A stretch of 59,212 bases of DNA from a virus. The translations under genes and the position numbers were made by a program. Positions within the stretch are counted from its first letter, which is position 1; the number at the start of each line of letters is the position of its first letter. Shown one piece after another: positions 26,301 to 34,481 of this stretch. The DNA lies in the IMG/VR virus record IMGVR_UViG_3300020391_000001, positions 1 to 59,212 of that record; one strand, 5' to 3'. The notes beneath the pieces were generated by a model. It was given only the letters and a program-made list of their open reading frames with translations, was not told the origin of the DNA and searched no databases.

Positions 26301-26496
26301 TGTTGAGAGTGAAGAAGTAGAAAGAGATGCAGAAGAGTTTCAATCAGTAGTTGGTGATTTACAACTTCAAAACCCTGTTGCACAAACACCACAACAGAAC
26401 ACCGGACAAGTTACATCACAACAAGTGGCTGATTTATTTCCTAACGATCCAACTGCAATAGCTGCAGCTAGAAGAAGAGAAACACAAAATGTCTAA
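23380..26496 (+). CDS. Largest internal virion / ejection protein
   Basis: 1038 residues, the longest gene. Starts by TAATG overlap with the previous stop. Mostly helical, with membrane-compatible Gly/Ala segments at ~165-185 and ~780-800 (LGGGIAGGLIFGAPGLLASAALLLLSRR), and an acidic low-complexity C terminus. The plan is that of a gp16-like ejection protein that crosses the envelope during DNA entry. No transglycosylase catalytic motif is evident, so peptidoglycan cutting would have to come from another protein. Confidence 0.6.
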   Translation: MSQFIDNLQKKLDSNTINPNDLTNDQRMIIDELIRRGELKGPTMEQLGEMREGATEEIVSEREFLQDPLKAATGVGQPTYELTGDIAGSIYPYVANRKKIFRAAKEGTLLGKGPGFFAKSAINVADKLPGRFKFFGSALKGIGRLVDPLSRAYRGPLLKTEVQSVLGGTVGAGVGAFTYDTLNEQAGVEIASALADDLSEIPEGDVERDQLTNTAVAMKNAMLWNTGASLLSPFLFSPISKGIRNLFGTVGPKQKELAQFARDKGLPLPLLSGLKEGQGTFSGLGRNYFKFMGVFPLVAPIGKVAKSEAEIAGGKRYLSDLQAYSPLLKVSAINSSVRQQAEKVFIENVDLYNSAYKTFDNLAATSGNPRIIKLEKTQKAAREFLDENVAQFPEFETYIQGFGDLKPMDIEKVLTLQGDPINLFMKAMIGIRDGLITPKQYKGVMTMLNNAIEGSRYSTLKNNMFIMREAMETDFAKFGEDIYNPGKYLEDEGIKATYDTIAAQSGKPLADQYIQQNIKAAEQLKGQLLKANKIFADVQGFYQLSPLVRSLKKFDRNAFTAKSLEGFQGAGTQYRDQFFKDLGQNVFENDSVDAVVQFKKLIGAEPSREIGAKATQGGKDLFRAVQAKYAFNKFLRAFSSPSDAGAKSVWNFIDEDSSINAGASYLSDTLKVMTRDQKRNLKDFSIESVKRNNGIFNTTELKFGGDDFAEFSADKFMASFGIKNSFDEGGRRKIQYMLGDKGAQEFYNFASYMKAIGETKLSDPSQFLARRLTLGGGIAGGLIFGAPGLLASAALLLLSRRAGQILTDPVALRAMNDALLPDETLKLLRGEKLGTGTIKATFLPGRDYYSGRSVQTIVDALKTNTILGKTKAVTESAMKLGMTRKRDALARLINYLGEEDKDIPKVDPNTISEAEIIERISNLPMSIPEPLFKDNIPQVVEENMFADFSESSGDAQEDNNLVSMINRSIQNNATVESEEVERDAEEFQSVVGDLQLQNPVAQTPQQNTGQVTSQQVADLFPNDPTAIAAARRRETQNV

Positions 26497-26677
26497 AGAA
26501 GCATTAAATAAAATAGAAGCTCATGAAAAGCTTTGCCGAATCATGCAAAAACAAACGCATGATAAGATAAATAATTTAGAAAAATCAGTTAGTAGATTAG
26601 AAAAGATTTTGTTGACTTCCGCAGGTGTATTAATTACAGGTATGGCATCAGTCATAATTGTATTGATTACTAGATGA
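26489..26677 (+). CDS. XhlA-like holin-accessory membrane protein
   Basis: 62 residues: a coiled-coil stretch (HDKINNLEKSVSRLEKILLTS) followed by one C-terminal membrane segment (GVLITGMASVIIVLI) and a final Arg. This is the plan of the haemolysin XhlA family that works with holins, although no holin is adjacent. Overlaps both neighbours by a few bases. It could equally be a membrane anchor for the nuclease that follows. Confidence 0.5.
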   Translation: MSKEALNKIEAHEKLCRIMQKQTHDKINNLEKSVSRLEKILLTSAGVLITGMASVIIVLITR

Positions 26678-27354
26678 AACTAATAAAAAAATATCCTTAC
26701 AAACATTACAATAGATTCTCAGACACAACCGGAAGAAAATATTTAGTGGATAATATAAAAGTTCCAAGCGTGACAACTATATTGAGTGCAACTAAAGATA
26801 AACGTTTCTTAGAAAATTGGAGACGTAAAGTTGGAGATGCAGAAGCAGATAGAATAATGAAACAAGCATCAACAATAGGAACCGAAATGCATCAAGTATT
26901 AGAATATAAATTAAATGGTCAAGGATATTATAATGCCATGGAGGAGGGAACTAAACCAAGAATGATGGCTAAAACAATTTTAGATAATATTAAATTAGGT
27001 GAAATATGGGGTAATGAAATAAGTTTGGAATATAAAAATAAATTTGCAGGCACGTGTGATCTCACAGCAATCTGTTATGGAAAGCCAAGTATAGTGGACT
27101 GGAAACAAACTAACAAACCTAAAAAAGAAGAATGGGTTGAAGATTATAAATTACAACTTGGTGCTTACTATTTAGCACATACAAAAAATTATGGACCTAT
27201 TGAACAAGGTGTCATATCTATGTGTACCAGAGATTTACAATACCAAGAATTTAAACTTAATGAACCTCAATTAAAAGAATATGGAGATAAATTTTTAGAA
27301 AGAGTTGAGACTTTTAATAAAATTATAAAAAATGAAAGTTCTAATAGCATGTGA
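26674..27354 (+). CDS. PD-(D/E)XK nuclease, RecB/Cas4-like
   Basis: 226 residues. VPSVTTILSAT and TIGTEMHQVLE (His73) open the domain. FAGTCDL holds Asp129, IVDWKQTNK holds Asp142-x-Lys144, and YKLQLGAYYLA holds the Gln161-x3-Tyr165 motif of RecB-type exonucleases. It probably degrades or processes DNA ends during recombination or host DNA breakdown. First gene of the DNA-metabolism arc, coupled by ATGA to the gene before. Confidence 0.8.
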   Translation: MKLIKKYPYKHYNRFSDTTGRKYLVDNIKVPSVTTILSATKDKRFLENWRRKVGDAEADRIMKQASTIGTEMHQVLEYKLNGQGYYNAMEEGTKPRMMAKTILDNIKLGEIWGNEISLEYKNKFAGTCDLTAICYGKPSIVDWKQTNKPKKEEWVEDYKLQLGAYYLAHTKNYGPIEQGVISMCTRDLQYQEFKLNEPQLKEYGDKFLERVETFNKIIKNESSNSM

Positions 27355-27913
27355 ATACTCTGGAACAGTCAGAGACGCATTTACAAAAAAAGGTCACGAA
27401 GCTGTAAGTTGTGATGTAATTCCAACTGAATCTCCGGGTAAACATATTCAAGATGATGTTTTAAATCATTTATATAAAGATTGGGATTTAATTATAGCTC
27501 ATCCACCTTGTACTTATTTATCAAACGCAGGTGCAAGACATTTATATCCTAAAGGTAAACTAAACCAAAATAGATATAAGAAAGGTTTAGAGGCTAAAAA
27601 ATTTTTTATGTGTTTTCATAATTTAGATTGCAAAGTTGCAATAGAAAATCCTGTTCCTTCCACTATATTTGAGTTGCCAAAATATAATCAAATAATACAA
27701 CCTTATGAATATGGACATCCCTTTCAGAAAAAAACTTGTTTGTGGTTAAAGAATTTACCTAAATTAAATCCAACTAATATTATGAAATTAAAAGAAAGCT
27801 CTAAAGTGCCTGGTAATTGGTTTAATAAAGGTGGTAAAGAAAGACAAAAAAATAGAGCTAAATTTTTTTCTGGAGTAGCTGAAGCTATGGCAGATCAATG
27901 GGGTTCTTTATAA
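27332..27913 (+). CDS. C5-cytosine methyltransferase-like protein (short, no evident target domain)
   Basis: 193 residues. The N terminus has a Rossmann start (KVLIACEYSGTVRDAF, GHEAVSCDVIP) and IIAHPPCTYLSNAG with the Pro-Pro-Cys (58-60) of motif IV, whose Cys attacks cytosine in true enzymes. Further motifs (VAIENPVPSTIFELP, PYEYGHPFQKKTCLWLKNLP) match a phage family annotated as DNA cytosine methyltransferase. There is no clear target-recognition domain and it is half the usual length. It may methylate DNA with loose specificity or modify nucleotides. Overlaps the nuclease gene by 23 bases and meets the helicase gene tail to tail. Confidence 0.7.
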   Translation: MKVLIACEYSGTVRDAFTKKGHEAVSCDVIPTESPGKHIQDDVLNHLYKDWDLIIAHPPCTYLSNAGARHLYPKGKLNQNRYKKGLEAKKFFMCFHNLDCKVAIENPVPSTIFELPKYNQIIQPYEYGHPFQKKTCLWLKNLPKLNPTNIMKLKESSKVPGNWFNKGGKERQKNRAKFFSGVAEAMADQWGSL

Positions 27914-29335
27914 TAACCAGCTTTTAAGATCTTCTTCACCCAATGTTTTAGCAGCAAGCTTACCTTTATTAATAAGTGATTTCATAATTGCTTCATCAAG
28001 AGTATTCCTAGCAACAATGTCTATGTAAACAACAGTTCCTTTTTGTCCAAGTCTGTGAGCTCTATCCTCTGATTGCATTCTTACCTCTAAGTTATATGAG
28101 TTTGAATAATAGATAACAGTATTACAAGCGGTAAGAGTAAGACCAAAACCCCCAGTAGTAGGATTAGCAACCATGAAACGACAGCTGTCATCATTCTGTA
28201 TGCGATCTACTGCATTTTTCCTATCTTCAACACTGACGTCACCATAAATAAAAACAGTGGATTCTTTACCATACTTAGCTATCAAAAAATCTTTTATTTC
28301 ATGGATATTATATAAATAATTAGCCCAAATAATTACTTTACCATCTGTTTCTTCTAAAGTTTCTTCCAATGCATTAAGCTTAGATTTATGTAATTGAAGT
28401 ATTTTACCATCGTCATCTTTAGTAAACCCATTGCAAACTTGATGCAACTTAATTATTTCAGTCAATTTATTAGAAAAAGATATAGTGCTATCTTCTACAA
28501 TAGCTAAAGCATGTATTCTAAGTTTTTCATAAATTTTTTTACCCTCACCATCTAATTCAATATATCTTTTAGACCTTACCTTCGGTTTTAGATCTAAACA
28601 TTGATCTTTTCTAATCCGAGTTGCAAATAGTTTCATCTTTTCTTCTAATTCCTCTAATCTTTTGTAGTATTTAGGAACCGATATGTATCTTCCAGAACCG
28701 ACTGGTATATCAGTCATTTCAGCGTATCTGTTACGAAAAGCCAAATAACTATGAAAACCTAATAATTCTGGACTTAAGAACTGACATTGTGTAAATAGAT
28801 CCAATGGAGATTTTGTTATTGGGGATCCTGTTAATATACGCTTTATATGACATAATTTTCCTAGTGATAAAATGTTTTTTGTTCGTTTTGCTGATCTGTT
28901 TTTTATTGTGGTTGATTCATCCAATGCTACAAAATTTAATTTATTTTTTCTGAGATAATCAATACAACCTTCATAACCACGTTTTGTAGATAGTGCCTCT
29001 ACATTGATTAGAAAGATTCTAAGGTGGGGTGATTCGTTTAATTTATAATAATCTTTGGATTTATCTATATTCCATTTATAAATTTTGTATTTTACTTGAT
29101 CAGGCATATGTGTTTCTATTTCAGATTGCCAATTCGTATAAACTGTTTTTGGTGCTATAATTAATGCAGATAGTATTTTTCTTTGAAAATATAAAAAAGC
29201 TATATTATCAATAGTTACTTTAGTTTTACCTGTACCCATTTCCATAAAATAAGCCCAGTTGTTTTTTTCAGCTGATTCTTTAAGAGCATTTCTTTGATGC
29301 TCGTAAGGCATCGTCTTATACGGATATATCCACAT
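27908..29335 (-). CDS. SNF2-family DEAD-like helicase
   Basis: 475 residues from the ATG at 29335; a TTG at 29371 would add 12 residues. SF2 motifs are in order: MPYEHQRNAL (Q-like), MGTGKTK (I), LSALIIAPKTVYTNW (Ia), VALDESTTIKN (II), ILTGSPITKSPLDLFTQ (III), VIIWANYL (IV), NPTTGGFGLTLTACN (V) and QSEDRAHRLGQKGTVVYID (VI, SNF2 type). It probably remodels or unwinds DNA at replication or recombination. It is the only long gene on this strand in the replication arc. No Shine-Dalgarno precedes the ATG; TATAAA lies 9 bases upstream. Confidence 0.85.
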   Translation of the reverse strand: MWIYPYKTMPYEHQRNALKESAEKNNWAYFMEMGTGKTKVTIDNIAFLYFQRKILSALIIAPKTVYTNWQSEIETHMPDQVKYKIYKWNIDKSKDYYKLNESPHLRIFLINVEALSTKRGYEGCIDYLRKNKLNFVALDESTTIKNRSAKRTKNILSLGKLCHIKRILTGSPITKSPLDLFTQCQFLSPELLGFHSYLAFRNRYAEMTDIPVGSGRYISVPKYYKRLEELEEKMKLFATRIRKDQCLDLKPKVRSKRYIELDGEGKKIYEKLRIHALAIVEDSTISFSNKLTEIIKLHQVCNGFTKDDDGKILQLHKSKLNALEETLEETDGKVIIWANYLYNIHEIKDFLIAKYGKESTVFIYGDVSVEDRKNAVDRIQNDDSCRFMVANPTTGGFGLTLTACNTVIYYSNSYNLEVRMQSEDRAHRLGQKGTVVYIDIVARNTLDEAIMKSLINKGKLAAKTLGEEDLKSWLL

Positions 29336-29403
29336 CAAAAACTTTTTATATTTTTTAATTGCAAAGATCAATTAAATAATTTAAGGACGCATAGGAGGAA
29401 AAT

Positions 29404-29943
29404 ATGGATATAGAAAAAATGTCTAAATTAGACATTAGTCAAGATAGTGTTAAATCTATTTCTGACAAATGCAACAATCTTAAAAGTTTAAATTTACAAA
29501 TAAAGCAAGAAGAAGAAAAACTTTCATTGCTCAAACATAAAGCTAGAGACATGGAAGAGAGAATAATTCCAGAGATGATGCAGGAAGCTGGTGTATCTTT
29601 GTTGAAGTTAAGTGATGGTTCGACAGTAGAAGTCAAACCTTTTTATGCAGCAAAAATTCCTGAATCAAGAGTTGACGAAGCCTTTTCATGGTTAAGAAAT
29701 AGAGGTTATGAGGATTTAATTAAGAACACCATAACTGCATCTTTCGGAAGAGGACAAGACAATCAAGTCTCGGAACTAATAAAAGTTTGTGACGATAATG
29801 GTTTTGCTTACAACAAAAAAGAAAAAGTAGAACCTATGACGTTAAAAGCTTTTGTTAGAGAACAGGTCGAAGGTGGAAAAGAATTACCTTTTGATTTGTT
29901 CGGTGTGTACATCGCAAATAAAACTAAGATAACGAACAAATAA
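29404..29943 (+). CDS. Hypothetical coiled-coil protein of the replication module
   Basis: 179 residues with a strong AGGAGG site. Residues ~15-60 form a coiled coil (CNNLKSLNLQIKQEEEKLSLLKHKARDMEERIIPEMMQEAGV). The C-terminal part is a small mixed domain (FSWLRNRGYEDLIKNTITASFGRG, PMTLKAFVREQVEGGKELPFDLFGVY). The family is common in marine phages just before the ssDNA-binding-like gene. Role unknown; a replication partner is inferred. Confidence 0.55.
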   Translation: MDIEKMSKLDISQDSVKSISDKCNNLKSLNLQIKQEEEKLSLLKHKARDMEERIIPEMMQEAGVSLLKLSDGSTVEVKPFYAAKIPESRVDEAFSWLRNRGYEDLIKNTITASFGRGQDNQVSELIKVCDDNGFAYNKKEKVEPMTLKAFVREQVEGGKELPFDLFGVYIANKTKITNK

Positions 29944-29954
29944 TAGGTAACAAT

Positions 29955-30749
29955 ATGAAAATAAGAGACGGACAATCGAACGAAGTAGCGATTAAAAAAG
30001 AAGCAGGAGCACTTGCATCAGTTGATATTGAACAATTTGCTGATTCTGGTTTTGATAATGTAGATTCAAAGAGTTTAGCATTACCATTCCTTAAAGTTCT
30101 TGGTCAATTATCACCACAAGTAACTATGGGTGATAGTAATTTTATAGAGGAGGCAAGACCAGGAATGATTTATAATACAGTGACTGATCAACTATTTGAT
30201 GGTTCAAAAGGTATTAAGGTTATACCTTGTTATTATAAGTTGGAGTACATTGAATGGAGAGATAGAGGCCAGGAGGGTAGCTCTGCTCCAATAAATGTAT
30301 ATCCTGCAGACTCAGACATTATGAGTAAAACCACTAGAGGTGATGATGGTAAAGATAGACTTGAAAACGGTAATTACATCGAGGAGACAGCCTCTCACTA
30401 TGTAATGATTGTAGAAGAGGATAAATCATCAACAGCTTTAATTACTATGAAATCCACACAAAGAAAAAAATCAAAGAAGTGGAATTCAATGATGATGTCT
30501 TTAAGGCAGAAAAAAAAGGATGGCAAAGGATTCTTTAAACCTGCTCCATTTACTCAAAACTACTTGATGAAGACAGTTCTAGAGAAGAACAATCTTGGAT
30601 CATGGTATGGTTGGGAGATTGAGCATATAGGCACTGTGGAGAGCGAAGAAACAATAAAAGCAGCTTTTGAGTTTTATGGAACTTGTAAAAAAGGTGCAGT
30701 TAAAGTTAACCACGGAAAAGAAGAATCGGTAGAAAAAACTCCATTTTAA
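29955..30749 (+). CDS. Putative single-stranded DNA-binding protein
   Basis: 264 residues. SLALPFLKVLGQLSPQV, ARPGMIYNTVTDQLFDGSKGIKVIPCYYKLEYIEWRDRG and SHYVMIVEEDKSSTALITMKSTQRKKSKKWNSMMM define a family in which the middle can form an OB-like barrel, and the end is charged and flexible (EEVEK-like, ending TPF). It lies directly before the primase, which fits an SSB or recombination mediator. The function is inferred from context and family memory. Confidence 0.55.
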   Translation: MKIRDGQSNEVAIKKEAGALASVDIEQFADSGFDNVDSKSLALPFLKVLGQLSPQVTMGDSNFIEEARPGMIYNTVTDQLFDGSKGIKVIPCYYKLEYIEWRDRGQEGSSAPINVYPADSDIMSKTTRGDDGKDRLENGNYIEETASHYVMIVEEDKSSTALITMKSTQRKKSKKWNSMMMSLRQKKKDGKGFFKPAPFTQNYLMKTVLEKNNLGSWYGWEIEHIGTVESEETIKAAFEFYGTCKKGAVKVNHGKEESVEKTPF

Positions 30750-30750
30750 T

Positions 30751-32322
30751 ATGGACCTACTTGACAAGACCCTGGAGGAGTTTGTAGAACTCTTTCAGGG
30801 ATCTTCTACATATTTTGGATGTTCTGCTCCTACTGGAAATAAAAATTCTAAAGGTAAAGCTGAGTTTAAACATTGGGTTGAACCTAAACCTATGACAAAG
30901 GATCATTGGGTTCAACACTTAAAAGGAGAAGCTTACTATGGATCAGTTCCCATTCGAGATGATAATACATGTAGTTGGGGGGTCATCGATGTTGATCGTT
31001 ATAATATACGCCATCAAGACGTTATATCCGTTATTCGTAAAAGAAAATACCCACTCGTCCCATTCAGATCAAAATCCAACGGACTCCATTTAATTTTATT
31101 TATCAAGGGTGTTGTTGAAGCATCTTCAATGAGAAAAAAATTAATTGAGATTGCGTCTGATTTAGGTATCAACGACACAACCACAGATATTTTTCCTGCA
31201 CAAGATGAAGTAGATTTAACTCCTGATGACTGGGATGAAAAAAGAAAAGGCAATTTCGTTAACCTTCCATATCAAAAAGCAAACATTCCTACACGAGTTG
31301 CAATGGATGATGAGTGTCAATCGATTAAAATAGAAGATCTATATAAGTTTGTTACAAAGTTTAGACTTACACCAGAAGAATTTAAAAAAATAAAAATATT
31401 TCAAGATGATGAAACAAAAGACTACCCACCTTGTGTTGTAAATTTTATGAAGAATAAAGTACAGAAAGGTGAGGGAAGAAATGATGCTATGTTTAATGTA
31501 GCAGTGTTAGCTAAAAAAATTAACCCAGATCCTGTTATGTATCAAGAGTGGACAAGAGACATGATGGATAAGGTTTGTAGTGAAAAACTTCACCCAAAAG
31601 AATTACAAAATATTTTTAAGGGTGTGGAAAACAAAGAGTATGCTTATAAATGTAAAACTTCTATTGCACGAATGCATTGTGTATCAAGTGAGTGTATTAG
31701 AAGAAAGCTTGGAATAGGTGCAAACGAGGCCTTGCCAGAAGTTGGTAAACTAATTAAAGTAAATTCATATCCAGAACCTTATTGGATACTACCTATTCAA
31801 GGTAAATCAATTAGACTATCAACAAAACAATTATATCAACAGCAACTATTAGGAGAACAGCTTTTAAATTATGATATTGTATGGCGACCCTTGAAGCCAA
31901 CTAAAAGAGATCCAGACCCTTATAGAGATTGGCTAGATGAACTTATTCAAAATAAACAAGACATGGAAGGATTTGATGCAGGAGAAGAAAGCAGCGATGT
32001 GTTTAATTCTAGGATGTCTAGATTTTTAGAAGACGTTGAAGATACTACAGAATTTGACCAGATTGATTCTGGTAATATATGGCGTGATGAAACAGAAATG
32101 CGTTTTAAATTAGAAACGTTTAGAGCATTTATGAAAAAAATGAGTTACAATTGGAATGAAAAAGAGTGCACAAGATTTTTAGAACAAGGTGGAGCAAAAC
32201 CAAAAGCCAAATTCAAAGGATTGCAATCAAGGCATTGGGTTGTTGTTTTACCAAAACAAAGCGAACATAAAAATAAAGATGTCAAATTTACTAAAGCAAA
32301 GGCTGCGTGGGAAGACAATTAA
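30751..32322 (+). CDS. Archaeo-eukaryotic-type (AEP) primase
   Basis: 523 residues. The AEP core is near the N terminus: WGVIDVDRYN with Asp80-x-Asp82 (metal), FRSKSNGLHLILF with the Ser...His113 motif, then GNFVNLPYQ. This is like the AEP domains of TOTE-type and phage primases. The C-terminal ~250 residues are helical and may include a PriCT-type domain (GEGRNDAMFNVAVLAKKI) and Cys residues (YKCKTSIARMHCVSSECIRRK) that could bind zinc. It should lay primers for the polymerase at 34827. No DnaG or DnaB is present. Confidence 0.75.
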   Translation: MDLLDKTLEEFVELFQGSSTYFGCSAPTGNKNSKGKAEFKHWVEPKPMTKDHWVQHLKGEAYYGSVPIRDDNTCSWGVIDVDRYNIRHQDVISVIRKRKYPLVPFRSKSNGLHLILFIKGVVEASSMRKKLIEIASDLGINDTTTDIFPAQDEVDLTPDDWDEKRKGNFVNLPYQKANIPTRVAMDDECQSIKIEDLYKFVTKFRLTPEEFKKIKIFQDDETKDYPPCVVNFMKNKVQKGEGRNDAMFNVAVLAKKINPDPVMYQEWTRDMMDKVCSEKLHPKELQNIFKGVENKEYAYKCKTSIARMHCVSSECIRRKLGIGANEALPEVGKLIKVNSYPEPYWILPIQGKSIRLSTKQLYQQQLLGEQLLNYDIVWRPLKPTKRDPDPYRDWLDELIQNKQDMEGFDAGEESSDVFNSRMSRFLEDVEDTTEFDQIDSGNIWRDETEMRFKLETFRAFMKKMSYNWNEKECTRFLEQGGAKPKAKFKGLQSRHWVVVLPKQSEHKNKDVKFTKAKAAWEDN

Positions 32323-33889
32323 GATCTTTGGACCACCAGGCACAGGAAAAACAGAGAATCTTTTGAAGCGTGTAAAACGTTATCTAAAAAAAGGTTATTC
32401 ACCTGATGAAATATGTTACGTGTCTTTTACAAATAAAGCTGTCAATGAATGTGTAAGTAGAGTTAGACAAAAGTTCAAAGATTATGATGAAGATGCTTTT
32501 AAATATTTTAGAACTCTGCATTCGTTAGCAAGACAACAATTTGCTGAGATACCTGTGTTAGATCCAAAAGCAGATTTATTAATGTTTCATACACAATACG
32601 GGACTGTCAAAGTAGGTTACAAAGATACTTGGGATGATCAAAAAGTTTATAACAATTGGTCTCTTCAGATATATGACAGGGCAAGAAACATGAAAGTAGA
32701 TCCTGTGTGGTTATATAAACAACAACCTAGGAAGAATGTTAGGTTACAACAATTTAAATCTATTATTGCAGGATATGAACAATTTAAAACTATGGAATTA
32801 GAAAACGGACAACGGACACCAGATAGACTAGATTTTACTGATATGGTTCACAAATTTATAACTGATGGGCTTGTCATGCCTTTCAAGGTATTGATGGTTG
32901 ATGAAGCTCAAGATCTTACACCTCTACAATGGGACATGGTTGTTAAAATGTCTGAGGGTGTTGAACGAGTCTACATTGCAGGAGATGATGATCAAGCAAT
33001 TTACGAATGGAATGGTGCTGATGTTGTTCTATTCCAAACCTTTCCTGGCAGATCTTTGGTGTTAAAAAAATCTGTAAGACTTAATAAAAATATACATTTC
33101 TTTTCTAAATGTTTGTTAAATTCTATGGGTGATAACAGAGTGCCAAAAGAATTTTATTCTAACGATAAGGATGGTGCAGTGTATAGGTGGAATGGTTTAA
33201 AGAAAGTACCCTGGGACATGGATGGTAGTTGGATGGTGCTTGCAAGAATAAATGATGTAAAAAAAGAATTACAGACAGAGGCTAAAAATTTAGGATTGTA
33301 TTACCAAGATCAGAAAAACAATAAATCATTTGACCCGAATCAGTTTTATGCAATACAGCATTGGGAAAAAATTTGTGAGGGTGGCAGCGTTAATCGTGAA
33401 GAAGCTACAACCATGTATGAGTATTTACTAAACATAGACCACGGCTACCGGTCAACGGACAGTAAAAAATGGAGTTTTGCACACCCAAATCAAGTATTTA
33501 CTTTTGACGAATTACACTTAAGATGTGGTATGCGTGATGAAAAAGGTCCATGGAATCAAGTGTTTAAAAGAAAATTTAAAGATAAAGATAAGCAATACTT
33601 TCAAAAACTTATGGGTGAAGGCGTAGATCTAACACAACCACCTAAAATTATTATTGATACAATACACCAAGTAAAAGGTGGAGAGGCAGATAATGTTGTC
33701 CTGGCAAGTAAATGTAATTTCCCATCTCACTTCGATAAAAAAAATTTAGCAGATAAAATAAAAGAACTTAGAGTTTGGTATACAGGTGCTACAAGATCGA
33801 AACAAACGTTACATTTGTTAGGAACTTATCATCAATATAATTTTCCGTTAGGTAAATATTTCAAACAATATGAGGCAAACTATGTTTAG
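32279..33889 (+). CDS. UvrD/RecD-like SF1 helicase
   Basis: 536 residues from ATG 32279; upstream in-frame codons lie inside the primase gene. GPPGTGKT (18-25) is the Walker A, ICYVSFTNKAVNECVSRV motif Ia, LMVDEAQDLTPLQW motif II, YIAGDDDQAIYEWNGAD motif III, IIDTIHQVKGGEADNVVL motif V and RVWYTGATRSKQTLHLL motif VI. It is an SF1A translocase, and with no DnaB present it is the best candidate for the replicative helicase. Overlaps the primase by 44 bases. Confidence 0.85.
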   Translation: MSNLLKQRLRGKTIKIFGPPGTGKTENLLKRVKRYLKKGYSPDEICYVSFTNKAVNECVSRVRQKFKDYDEDAFKYFRTLHSLARQQFAEIPVLDPKADLLMFHTQYGTVKVGYKDTWDDQKVYNNWSLQIYDRARNMKVDPVWLYKQQPRKNVRLQQFKSIIAGYEQFKTMELENGQRTPDRLDFTDMVHKFITDGLVMPFKVLMVDEAQDLTPLQWDMVVKMSEGVERVYIAGDDDQAIYEWNGADVVLFQTFPGRSLVLKKSVRLNKNIHFFSKCLLNSMGDNRVPKEFYSNDKDGAVYRWNGLKKVPWDMDGSWMVLARINDVKKELQTEAKNLGLYYQDQKNNKSFDPNQFYAIQHWEKICEGGSVNREEATTMYEYLLNIDHGYRSTDSKKWSFAHPNQVFTFDELHLRCGMRDEKGPWNQVFKRKFKDKDKQYFQKLMGEGVDLTQPPKIIIDTIHQVKGGEADNVVLASKCNFPSHFDKKNLADKIKELRVWYTGATRSKQTLHLLGTYHQYNFPLGKYFKQYEANYV

Positions 33890-34085
33890 ACGATTAATAC
33901 TAGATGCGTTAGAAGATAGATACAACGCACAAATATCAGAGGCAGAGGCTACACTAAAAATTTATTTAGAAAAACCTGTAGCTATAGGAGAACATCCACA
34001 ACACGTTGATGAAGCAGATAAACTTATAGAAAAAATTTGTAATGCTGAGGAAAAATTAAGAACTTTACAGGCATTTAAATTATGA
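33882..34085 (+). CDS. Small helical hypothetical protein
   Basis: 67 residues from ATG 33882, which overlaps the helicase stop; an ATG at 33870 is also possible. FRRLILDALEDRYNAQISEAEATLKIYLEKPVAIGEHPQHVDEADKLIEKICNAEEKL predicts a helical hairpin with an inserted Pro-His loop. Coupled by ATGA to the next gene. Short homologues accompany replication genes in marine phages. Confidence 0.6.
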   Translation: MFRRLILDALEDRYNAQISEAEATLKIYLEKPVAIGEHPQHVDEADKLIEKICNAEEKLRTLQAFKL

Positions 34086-34327
34086 GTGATAGAGATATGT
34101 TCGAAGATGCTTTTCCGCAAGATAAGCAAGTTGGGGGCAGTCATTATAAATTTTTTGAAATACAACCCTATGAGTTTATATCAAAAAACAAACTTTCTTT
34201 TTTTCAAGGTAACGTAATAAAATATGTCTGTAGATATTTATTTAAAAATAAAATTGAGGATCTTCAAAAAATTAAACATTATTGTGATTTAGAAATTTTG
34301 AGGCTAAAGGATGATAAAAAAAAATAA
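34082..34327 (+). CDS. DUF3310 protein
   Basis: 81 residues with the full DUF3310 signature: VGGSHYKFFEIQPYEFISKNKLSFFQGNVIKYVCRYLFKNKIEDLQKIKHYCDLEI. The family is widespread in phages beside nucleotide and replication genes; a nucleotide-binding or kinase-related role has been suggested but is not established. Overlaps both neighbours. Confidence 0.88.
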   Translation: MSDRDMFEDAFPQDKQVGGSHYKFFEIQPYEFISKNKLSFFQGNVIKYVCRYLFKNKIEDLQKIKHYCDLEILRLKDDKKK

Positions 34328-34481
34328 CAATGCACCATGGGCCAATATGAAATTAATGACTTCAATCAAAGAAACTCATTACAAATGGTGTAAAGACAAT
34401 GGAAGAGATACAAGTTGGTATAAAGAATTAAAAAAAGAATTGTTATATGGGAAAGAAAAAAAACGATCTAGTAAGATGTGA
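34311..34481 (+). CDS. Small basic hypothetical protein
   Basis: 56 residues, overlapping the DUF3310 gene by 17 bases and the next by 35. NAPWANMKLMTSIKETHYKWCKDNGRDTSWYKELKKELLYG has evenly spaced aromatic and Lys residues. Part of a chain of five very short overlapping genes up to the polymerase. Confidence 0.4.
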   Translation: MIKKNNNAPWANMKLMTSIKETHYKWCKDNGRDTSWYKELKKELLYGKEKKRSSKM

